Assembly: GCA_035628505.1 (NCBI GenBank)
Contig: DASPJR010000011.1
Location: 5,916 to 69,915, forward strand
Length of the DNA stretch: 64,000 bases
Reading direction: 5' to 3'
From: DASPJR01 sp035628505
GTDB taxonomy: Bacteria > Planctomycetota > SZUA-567 > H5-PLA8
Positions 52,903-60,519 of this stretch are shown piece by piece (position 1 is the first letter of the stretch; the number at the start of each line of letters is the position of its first letter). The position numbers were made by a program, and so were the translations under genes. The notes under the pieces are model-generated. The model saw nothing but the letters and a program-made list of their open reading frames with translations, was not told the DNA's origin and did no database searches.

Positions 52903-55900
52903 ATGAAACGCTTCAGCACTTTTTCGACGAGCCCTCGGCCCCGTGGCGTGACGTTGATCATGGTTGCCGGCATGCTCTCCGTTCTGGCCGCGCTCGCCAC
53001 GGGTTTCTACACGCTGATGCTGATGCAGACCAAGTCGGCGTCGCGCTACAGCGACAGTGTTCGCGCCGACATGATGGCCCGCGCAGGTATGGATTACGCG
53101 ATCGCGCGCATTCGCGATCTGGCGTACTCGACGACTGAAGATCCCAACGCTCCGTGGTACCGCGTCAATTATCTGGACGGCGCGCGCAAACGTATTTCAT
53201 TTGCGGCGAACCTGGCCAACAACGGAATCGATGATGACGCCAACGGCACCGTCGACGATATCACCGAGCAGGCGATGCCTTTTTCCGCGTCGCTGGCCAG
53301 CAGCGTGAATCTCAACAGCGACCAGTTCCTGCTCGAAGTCTCCGACGCATCCAGCAAGATCAACATCAACACCGGCGATAACCTGGCTGTGACGCTCGAT
53401 AATCTCTGCCGGGTTGTCGGCGCTCCCCTGGTCGCCGCGGACATGAATATGCTCCAGCCGGCCTGCTGGGTGGTGCACGGCGCCAATGCGGCGCTGTTCG
53501 GAACCAATTCCAAAGACAAAGCCGATGCGCGGAACCTCTATTTCAGCATCGATACCGATGGCCGCCCCGTCCGCGACGCCAAAGGAATTGCCGTCTACGG
53601 AGACGGTTACGCGATCGCCGGTTACCGCGCGCGCAACGGCCGCTTTAAAAATGTAGAAGACGTCAAAGCCGCACTGACCTATGTGGAGCGCAACATGACG
53701 ACGTCGGTTGACGATCCGATGGAGATGCTCGAGATTGAGGTGAAATTCGCGGCCATCCGCGATTACATCACGGTCGACTCGTGGGTCGATACAAACACGG
53801 TCTGCGTCGGCAAATTCGAATGGGTCACCGATGCGTCCGGCAACGCAATCGCGATTGACCGCGACAAGAGCTGGGTCAGCTCGGTCGATTCCAAGGGCAC
53901 GCCGATCATCGATCCAGAGAACGCACGCGGTTCGCTGCGCGGCTGCTACGTTTCGATCATGAACGGCCACGGCGCGGGGCAGTTCCGACGCATCAAAGAG
54001 AACGGCATTGACTGGCTCGAGATTGAAAACGGATTCTCCGTACCGCCTGGGCCGATCAGTTCCTACATGATCATCGCCAAGCCCGACGCCATCCCTGATC
54101 CCTACGACTTCAACAGCCCCGTCGCGCCAGACCGGCTGGACTTCGCGCCGAACGGCGATCTCAAGGACGATCCGCTGATCAACTACGCCACGCGGCCATT
54201 GTGCATCCACCGGGCGCCGGTGAATATCAACACTGCTTCCGACAAGGTTCTGGCGGCGCTCTTCCTGGGCATCAATGTCCAGCATGGACACCCGATGGCC
54301 GTGGGAACCGATGCCGACTTGCAGGACTTTCTGAACGGCTGGTACCAGGCAGATCCCAAGAAGCAGGAGTCGGAGCTGCTGACGCTCAGCGGCCTCAAGC
54401 GCGTACCGCAGAACTCGGGCAAGCTGGTCTTCAACGTGCCGATGCCCGCGCCGCCGCCGAACGTCAATGTCGACTATCTGAACAACTACAAGACGCTCGA
54501 TCCGGCCGGCAGCGACAAGATCAACGAAGCCAACGAGCTGGCGTACCGCATCATCATCGCGCGGCAGAGACGACTTGACGCGAGCGGCAAGCCAACTGCT
54601 GCGCCGGACCCGGATCCGCTCTCCAAGAACCCCGATGATCCCGGCTTCCCAGGCTACGAGAAGGGGCCGTTCAAGAGCTGGGACGATTTGTACTTCCGCG
54701 TGATCAAACCGTGGGACGATAAGCGCTGCGAAGACAGCAAGGTCGGCGCTGACTACCATAAGGCTTCGGTCGCCCGCATGCTGATGGCCCACTTCAATTC
54801 GAATACCGACATCCTGAAGTTCAACCCGAACATTGAGTGGATCGACCGCTGGGGCCGCAATTTCACTGAGATGGAACCGGTGATGCTCTACGACGGCGCC
54901 GGCCAGCCGGTCTTCGTTCCATCCAACAATGATTCAGCCTGGCCCTACCACCTGGTCAATCATCCGGTGGCTGCGCTGCGCTCGGCCAAGGGCGCGTACG
55001 TCGTGCGCACGCTGCGCTACAAATCCAGCGAGCTGATCGACAAGACCGATCTGAACCGCTCGACGACCGAGTTCTCGTTCGATTCGGCCGGCATCTACGA
55101 GATTCAGTCGGTTGGCCAAGTGATGAAGCGCGGTGAAGTGCTGGCTGAAAAGAAAGTGGCGGCGCTGGTGAAAGTGTATTCGGTCTGGCGCGAATCCACG
55201 CAGGCGCAGTTCGTGCGCGGCGTGATCGAATCGCCCAACGGCATGGGCGCGCCGGGTTCGCAGAACAGCGGCCAGGTCACGCGCGACGCGGTGAACGTCG
55301 ACAAGCGCCTGCCGCTCACGACACTTCCCGAGCCGCTTGTGCCGCTCAACTATACGCTGGCAGTGAACGGCGCGTACAAGGATGTGGTTGATTCCAATCC
55401 GTACGGCACCGACGCCTTCGGAAAGCCGAAATCGATTAACGGCGGCCGCGCCATTCCCGACGCCGTCGCCAACCGCATTCTTCCGGCTCAGTATGATGGC
55501 CAGATCGCGCTGGCGACGAACACCTCCAGCTACACTGCCGCCGATTCGGATACGTTCCTGGCGAGCTTCAACGGCGATCTGGACACCGATACCTGCGAGG
55601 GCAACGGCCGCGAACAGGCCAAGACGCCCAAGGACCGCGGCATTCGCAATGTCGATACCATCGGCCTGCTTGGCCGGCTCAACGATACCGAAGAAGATTT
55701 CGATCCCACGCCGATCAAGGACATCTACGCGATCAAGGCCGACTCAGCCGCGCTGCTGCCGCTGAAGAACACCAATTACAGCGAAAACGTGAACTGCCGC
55801 ATGGGCGATCTGCGGCCGGATGGCGTGTATCTCGGCAACGTGGGTCTTTCCGTGAAGGACGCGTCGCTGAAGTACAATTACCACGTCAGCGGAACGGACT

Positions 55901-57504
55901 ACAAAAATTACGACCCGCGCGTGGGCGCCACGATCAGCATGTGGTTTAAGCCCAACTGGCACGTGCAGGACGGACGCGAGCACGAATTTTTCAACGCGGG
56001 CAGCCTCGGGGACGGTTACGGCGCGCGCTACAACCAGCTCACCAAGTTCGGCCGCTACTCGGGAGCGTGCACGCATAATACCTGGAGCGGCGGGACACTC
56101 TTCTCCGAAAATTGCCTGACTATGGCGACCGAGGACACTAACGACAGCGACTTCAAGACCTACATCCATGGCGGCACCTGGAATCCGCCGTCCAACCCGA
56201 AGTACCGCGAGTCACCGTCTTACCGCACGCAGCCGTTCCGCTGGGGCTTCGTGGGCGGAACGTTCCGCTACAAGTTCTCCGTGCCGGGCCACCCGGGTGG
56301 CCAGATCTCGCGCGGCTACAGCGAACCGCGCACGAACGCGGACGGCTCTACCGATCCGATCAACGTTGAGGTGCTCAAAAATGATGTCCGCCCGTTCATC
56401 TCCACGGCGCGCAACCCGGAAGGCCCGGACTGGTCTGCGCGCTACATGTACTCCTTCTCGGAAGACGATCTGAAGGACACGACGCTGGGCAAGAACGACG
56501 ATGGCACGGTCGTGCAGCCGGCGGCGAACTCCTGGCAGCAGGGCGCCAATACCACGGCGACGTTCTCGATCAATGCGATCAATGAATCCAAAAAGCGGTG
56601 GGCGTACCGGGCAATGCCCATCGACGGCACGATGGCCGTGATCGACGAATTCAAGCTCTCAAAGAACATGTGGAACACCACCCGCATCGATAAGGAACAG
56701 ACCACCAGCCGCTATTTCCTGCCGCTCAATCCGGGCGATTCGGCCAACTGCCCCACGTTCACGTCGCAGTCGCTGCTGCAGTCGCTGTGCGGTTTCGACA
56801 AGACGGTGAGCAACGAACTGGTCACCGTCGCGCGTGTGTCGTGGAACGTATTTACGCCGCGCTTCATGCACGAAAGCAAGCTCAACCGCGCCGACCGCAC
56901 GCGCAATGAAGTCGTGCGCGGCCAGCCGAAGCCCATCAACTTCCGTGGACCGTTCGATTACATTCAGTACAACCTCGACATCCTCGGCAGCGGCGGCCCG
57001 GCCGCTCCCGGCGTGACCGTGGTCGACGGCGAAGAGGCGCTCAACCCGCCCAAGCCGTTCCTGGGCGTCGACCGTCCAAGTCCCAAGGATTATCTCACCA
57101 CGCCGCAGAAGCAGTCGCACGCGACACGCGGCGTTGAAGTCGAGATCATCGTCGACGGCAAGTACAAGGCGTCCGACAAGGCCTGGATCATCGATGACTT
57201 CGGCAATGCCGCGCAGCCGGCCAACAAGATGACGTTTACCGATCCCAATAAGATCAACCGCCTGGGAAATCCCAATGACAGCAGCGACGTGCTGCGGGTC
57301 AAGACGTCCGATCTGAAATACCGCGTGCGCTTCCGCTACCCGGTCGATCCGCTAATCGAAGACCGCGGCCTCGCTGACGACCGCGGCGGCAAGTGCGTCG
57401 ATCCCGACAAGGACTACCTGCTCGACACGCCCGTGTTCGATGACATTTCTATCACGTACTTCAGCAAGCCGCGCGTGCTGGCCTATAAGGAGATCAGCGA
57501 GTAA
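52903..57504 (+). CDS. Giant GspK/PilX-like pseudopilin with LamG-like region
   Basis: The 1533-residue protein begins with a basic leader and a hydrophobic helix ('GVTLIMVAGMLSVLAALATG', about residues 15-34) as in GspK/PilX minor pseudopilins. The SAM-like domain signature 'INTASDKVLAAL' occurs near residue 445, and an earlier 'KININTGDNL' near residue 160. A region near residues 1005-1250 starts 'ATISMWFKPNWHV' and ends with 'MAVIDEFKLSKNMWN', which is the pattern of LamG/concanavalin-like domains. Usual GspK is about 300-350 residues, so this is about four times as long. It is probably displayed at the tip of a pseudopilus or in the envelope. GGGAG lies about 10 bases before the ATG. Confidence 0.85.
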   Translation: MKRFSTFSTSPRPRGVTLIMVAGMLSVLAALATGFYTLMLMQTKSASRYSDSVRADMMARAGMDYAIARIRDLAYSTTEDPNAPWYRVNYLDGARKRISFAANLANNGIDDDANGTVDDITEQAMPFSASLASSVNLNSDQFLLEVSDASSKININTGDNLAVTLDNLCRVVGAPLVAADMNMLQPACWVVHGANAALFGTNSKDKADARNLYFSIDTDGRPVRDAKGIAVYGDGYAIAGYRARNGRFKNVEDVKAALTYVERNMTTSVDDPMEMLEIEVKFAAIRDYITVDSWVDTNTVCVGKFEWVTDASGNAIAIDRDKSWVSSVDSKGTPIIDPENARGSLRGCYVSIMNGHGAGQFRRIKENGIDWLEIENGFSVPPGPISSYMIIAKPDAIPDPYDFNSPVAPDRLDFAPNGDLKDDPLINYATRPLCIHRAPVNINTASDKVLAALFLGINVQHGHPMAVGTDADLQDFLNGWYQADPKKQESELLTLSGLKRVPQNSGKLVFNVPMPAPPPNVNVDYLNNYKTLDPAGSDKINEANELAYRIIIARQRRLDASGKPTAAPDPDPLSKNPDDPGFPGYEKGPFKSWDDLYFRVIKPWDDKRCEDSKVGADYHKASVARMLMAHFNSNTDILKFNPNIEWIDRWGRNFTEMEPVMLYDGAGQPVFVPSNNDSAWPYHLVNHPVAALRSAKGAYVVRTLRYKSSELIDKTDLNRSTTEFSFDSAGIYEIQSVGQVMKRGEVLAEKKVAALVKVYSVWRESTQAQFVRGVIESPNGMGAPGSQNSGQVTRDAVNVDKRLPLTTLPEPLVPLNYTLAVNGAYKDVVDSNPYGTDAFGKPKSINGGRAIPDAVANRILPAQYDGQIALATNTSSYTAADSDTFLASFNGDLDTDTCEGNGREQAKTPKDRGIRNVDTIGLLGRLNDTEEDFDPTPIKDIYAIKADSAALLPLKNTNYSENVNCRMGDLRPDGVYLGNVGLSVKDASLKYNYHVSGTDYKNYDPRVGATISMWFKPNWHVQDGREHEFFNAGSLGDGYGARYNQLTKFGRYSGACTHNTWSGGTLFSENCLTMATEDTNDSDFKTYIHGGTWNPPSNPKYRESPSYRTQPFRWGFVGGTFRYKFSVPGHPGGQISRGYSEPRTNADGSTDPINVEVLKNDVRPFISTARNPEGPDWSARYMYSFSEDDLKDTTLGKNDDGTVVQPAANSWQQGANTTATFSINAINESKKRWAYRAMPIDGTMAVIDEFKLSKNMWNTTRIDKEQTTSRYFLPLNPGDSANCPTFTSQSLLQSLCGFDKTVSNELVTVARVSWNVFTPRFMHESKLNRADRTRNEVVRGQPKPINFRGPFDYIQYNLDILGSGGPAAPGVTVVDGEEALNPPKPFLGVDRPSPKDYLTTPQKQSHATRGVEVEIIVDGKYKASDKAWIIDDFGNAAQPANKMTFTDPNKINRLGNPNDSSDVLRVKTSDLKYRVRFRYPVDPLIEDRGLADDRGGKCVDPDKDYLLDTPVFDDISITYFSKPRVLAYKEISE

Positions 57505-57606
57505 CCGAAGTTCGGGCGTCTCGCCCGTACCTCCGTGCTGTTCCTAACGGCTTTAACGCCAAGAACGCCAAGAACGCCAAGAAAATGTGGTAGAGGAATT
57601 GAGATC

Positions 57607-58029
57607 ATGCGCACGCTTCTGACAATCACTTTCATTCTGTTCACTCTCGCCGCCGCTCCCCTGCTCGCCGGCCAGAAAGGCGAATCGCAGATCGAGAAGG
57701 AAGCGGCACGCGCGGCCGAAGAAGACGCCGCCGCCGCCGCGCGCAAAAGCGATCAGCTTTACGAAATCTCCATGCGTGGGAAACTGCAGATCGATGCCGA
57801 GAAGAAAGCTGATCCAAAGGCCTTGGTGCTGGGAACCTTTGCCGCCGAAGGTAGATTGTTCGAAGTAAAAGCCGACAGTCCGCTGGTACGGCAGGATCTC
57901 GAGAAAAACGACGGCCGCGAGCTGACGCTGGAAGGAAAAATCCGCAACGACGGCAAGTACTTCATCGTCCAGAACGTCCCCTCCCCGCCACCGCCTCCCG
58001 TAAAGCTGCGCAACCGCAAAGGAATTTGA
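57607..58029 (+). CDS. Small secreted protein, unknown
   Basis: The product is 140 residues from the ATG at 57607, where a signal peptide (MRTLLTITFILFTLAAAPLLAG) begins; the open frame goes up to 57535 through a repeat. The mature part has a Glu/Ala-rich helix ('EKEAARAAEEDAAAAARKSD'), a beta-strand region resembling an OB-fold ('VLGTFAAEGRLFEVKAD'), and a Pro-rich tail. It follows the giant pseudopilin gene on the same strand after 102 bases and may belong to it. No family is recognised. Confidence 0.7.
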   Translation: MRTLLTITFILFTLAAAPLLAGQKGESQIEKEAARAAEEDAAAAARKSDQLYEISMRGKLQIDAEKKADPKALVLGTFAAEGRLFEVKADSPLVRQDLEKNDGRELTLEGKIRNDGKYFIVQNVPSPPPPPVKLRNRKGI

Positions 58030-58150
58030 ACGTAAGAAAAAAACCGCCAAGACGCTAAGGCGTTAGGAACGGCTGGGATAAATGAATTTGCTCGAGAAGC
58101 GCGTCGCCAAAACAGAGCGACACTGCATCAGCTTGCACTCACCCGTGTGC

Positions 58151-58176
58151 CACTGGCCGCAGCCAGTGCTCTTTTT
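58151..58176 (+). terminator. Putative rho-independent terminator
   Basis: The stem cactggc/gccagtg (58151-58157 with 58162-58168) has a 4-base loop and is followed by ctcttttt. It lies about 120 bases after the secreted-protein gene and 3 bases before the convergent partner-protein gene. The same sequence type also occurs as a general repeat, so the call is not firm. Confidence 0.5.
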
Positions 58177-58178
58177 AA

Positions 58179-58616
58179 CTATGGAATCCTAAACCCGCGC
58201 ACACGCAGCAGGCGCACGGCAACGAACCACCTTTTCGCTTCAACCAGGAACATCCACTGCACGCGTGCCCCTGTCTGAGCGCGGTAGAGCGCCAGTTCGA
58301 TGCGCCCGGCGTCCGGCAGCGTTTCGCGGCGCAGCAAAAATTCAGCGAAGAGCGCGCCATCGGCGAGCGGCGTTTCCGCAGGCGACGGCACCTCCGCGCT
58401 GAATGCTTGGAACTCCACCGGAAATTGCGCGCCGAGCGCCTCACACAATTTCGGCCACGATTTCTGCACGCCGCGGCGGCGTTTGTTGAACAGCATCTCC
58501 GCCGCAAGCCGGACGCGCGAGGGCTCGAAGTTCTCGGGAACAGCCGCATCGGCGGTCAGCGCGGCGATCAGTTCAAGCTGCCGTGCGGCCAGCGTGCTGC
58601 GCTCAGATTCCAGCAT
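58179..58616 (-). CDS. DUF2063-like partner protein of the DUF692 enzyme
   Basis: The 145-residue protein begins inside the last 14 bases of the DUF692 gene, so the two are translationally coupled. The composition and helix pattern ('LAARQLELIAALTADAAVPE', 'LFNKRRRGVQKSWPKLCEAL', 'GALFAEFLLRRETLPDAGRI') resemble the partner (DUF2063-type) proteins that accompany DUF692 enzymes in RiPP-like systems, where they bind the precursor. No catalytic motif is visible. The family assignment is a loose pattern match made by eye. Confidence 0.6.
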   Translation of the reverse strand: MLESERSTLAARQLELIAALTADAAVPENFEPSRVRLAAEMLFNKRRRGVQKSWPKLCEALGAQFPVEFQAFSAEVPSPAETPLADGALFAEFLLRRETLPDAGRIELALYRAQTGARVQWMFLVEAKRWFVAVRLLRVRGFRIP

Positions 58617-59460
58617 GCGCGCCTCGCTTCACTTTGCCGGCCTGCCAGGCAGAGCTGATCTTCGCGAGCTCGTCGTGGAACTGCGGCTCTTTCGGAAAAT
58701 CATCGTCGCGCTCGAGCATCACACCGCTGATCTCCGCGCGCGCAGCAAGCTCGCTGAGCAGTTCCAGCGTTGCGTCTGAAACCTCATGCGCGTGCGTGTC
58801 GTGGTATGCACCGTCGCGCTCGCAGCCGCCGGCAATGTGCACATACGCCAGGCGCTCCAGCGGAAGGTGGTCGAGAAATTCGAGCGCGTCGCCGCCGAGA
58901 TTGACGCAGTTGGCGTGAATGTTGGCGATGTCCAGCAGCAGCAGTGCGCCGGTTTTCTCAAGCGCTTCGGAGATAAACTCGGCTTCGCCGATCTCGCGTC
59001 CGGGCCATTCAAAGAAGGCGGAAATATTTTCGAGTGCGAGCGGAACCTGAAGGCAGTCCTGCGCGGCCTTGATGTTGTCGATCAGGATAGCGAGCGCCGA
59101 GCGCGTGCGCGGGATCGGCAGCAGGTGCCCGGCTTCCTTTCCTCCGGCGCGAACAAACGCGATGTGCTCGCTCACCAGAGGCGCCTTGACCCGCGTGGCC
59201 AGCGCCTGCAGATGCTGCACGCGCCGCCGGTCAATGGGCTCCCCGCCTCCAAGGGACAGGCCGATGCCGTGAACGACAACTTGCGTCCCGCGTTCGCAAA
59301 GCTGCAGCAGCGCCTCCGGCAGTCCCGCCGGATCCGAAAAGTTTTCTGCTGTGATTTCGACGAATCCCAGATCCGAGTGCCGCTCGATAGCCAGCGCCAG
59401 CTGCGGGCGCCAGCCGGCCCCAAGGCCAAGCGTCCTGTGAGCTCCCGGCGGTGTGCTCAC
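58603..59460 (-). CDS. DUF692 / MNIO-family multinuclear non-haem iron enzyme
   Basis: The product is 285 residues from a GTG at 59460 that overlaps the stop of the upstream gene (GTGA). The DUF692 TIM-barrel landmarks are all visible: 'LGFVEITAENFSD' (E39), 'VVVHGIGLSLGGGEPID' (H64), 'LVSEHIAF' (H99), 'LALENISAFFEWPGREI' (E144), 'LLDIANIHANCVN' (D177, H182), 'LAYVHIAGG' (H208) and 'YHDTHAHEV'. These residues match the metal-ligand set of MbnB/TglH/BufB-type enzymes, which bind two or three irons and oxidatively modify cysteine or other residues of a peptide. Neighbours are a membrane protein with a Cys-rich tail and a partner protein. Confidence 0.93.
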   Translation of the reverse strand: MSTPPGAHRTLGLGAGWRPQLALAIERHSDLGFVEITAENFSDPAGLPEALLQLCERGTQVVVHGIGLSLGGGEPIDRRRVQHLQALATRVKAPLVSEHIAFVRAGGKEAGHLLPIPRTRSALAILIDNIKAAQDCLQVPLALENISAFFEWPGREIGEAEFISEALEKTGALLLLDIANIHANCVNLGGDALEFLDHLPLERLAYVHIAGGCERDGAYHDTHAHEVSDATLELLSELAARAEISGVMLERDDDFPKEPQFHDELAKISSAWQAGKVKRGAHAGI

Positions 59461-60392
59461 GAGCTGCTGCAACCTCCGCAGCCGCCCCCGCCTCCGCCAC
59501 CTCCACCGCACGAACTGCCGCTGCTGCAGGAACTTCCGGAACCGCTGCAGGAGCTGGATGAGCTGGGAGGGTGGAACGATTCCCGCACCTCCCGGTAAGG
59601 GCCGATCATGAAAATTGAACCGCCGAAGAGGCCGGCTGCCAGCGCGACATCCATGGGAGCCAGCTGTGCGGGGGCGGTCGCCGCACTTGATTTGAGCGCG
59701 GCGTTCCTGGCTTTCAGGACTTTAATATAACGAACGACATCATACGAAAGCTTTGGGCTTGTCAGCAGAAAAACCAGCGCGGCGATGACGGTAAAGATGC
59801 ACAGCACCACCAGGTTTGAAACAGGTTTGCCGCGTGAAAGGCCCACCATAATTTTGCTCAGCCCGATCATCAGCGTAATCAGCAGAGGCAGGGCCGCCAG
59901 ACAGGCGATTTGAAAGCGGTTCACGCCGGGAAGGTACGCCGCCGTGAGTTGCGGAGATTCGAAATCAAAGGGAACAAGCTTGATCGCCGCAAGTTCTCGA
60001 AGCGGGACGCCTTCTCCGTCCTGTTTTGCGCTCTCGCCCTTTTGTATTGTTCCGAGCAGCAGTTTTTCAACGGTGTGCAGATCGCCGGGCGGAGCTTTGC
60101 CGGCGACTGTTTTCACCGTCGCCGCCGATCCGCTTCCCGTTACCTGAACCAACTCGCGCTGCATCAGGCTGAGCAGCGCGCTTTCCACCGCCAGTTCGCT
60201 CTTGCCCTCGAGGTACGCTATTTCGATGGGATGCAGCGCCAGTTCTGAATCATTGCTCTGCGTTGACGTGCGGCCGAACACCCTGTGCGCCAGCATACGC
60301 AAGAGGATACCGCCCAGAATAGAGGCGCCGAGAAAAACAGCGTAATAGAGGAGAAACTCTGGCCCGCTGAGGTTGAGTAACGGCATACGCAC
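59457..60392 (-). CDS. TIGR04222-type membrane protein with Cys/Gly/Ser-rich tail
   Basis: The 311-residue protein has four membrane segments (about 12-34, 162-182, 191-211, 245-264). Between the first two is a cytoplasmic part with 'LALHPIEIAYLEGKSELAVE', the pattern of the TIGR04222 domain as I recall it. The last 36 residues are low-complexity Ser/Gly with five cysteines (C282, C289, C295, C305, C308), starting PPSSSSSCSGSGSSCSSGSS. This tail is likely exposed and could be the substrate of the DUF692 enzyme encoded next, with which it overlaps by 4 bases (GTGA). A transport or sensing role is unknown. Confidence 0.85.
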   Translation of the reverse strand: MRMPLLNLSGPEFLLYYAVFLGASILGGILLRMLAHRVFGRTSTQSNDSELALHPIEIAYLEGKSELAVESALLSLMQRELVQVTGSGSAATVKTVAGKAPPGDLHTVEKLLLGTIQKGESAKQDGEGVPLRELAAIKLVPFDFESPQLTAAYLPGVNRFQIACLAALPLLITLMIGLSKIMVGLSRGKPVSNLVVLCIFTVIAALVFLLTSPKLSYDVVRYIKVLKARNAALKSSAATAPAQLAPMDVALAAGLFGGSIFMIGPYREVRESFHPPSSSSSCSGSGSSCSSGSSCGGGGGGGGGCGGCSSS

Positions 60393-60519
60393 CTCCGTCT
60401 GCCCGCCTCAACATTAAACCATGAGAGGGCCTGAAGTGCCAGCCTCAGTTTTCAGACGAACTCGCGGAACTGACTCCTCTACCTTTCGCGTTTCTTTGCC
60501 CCCGTTTCAAAGCCGAGCT

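Noticed and set aside
53197..54792. A 531-residue minus-strand open frame inside the GspK-like gene
   Set aside because: Composition (Val, Arg, His, Asp) is that of an antisense shadow; the plus-strand protein has motifs and a signal-like helix.
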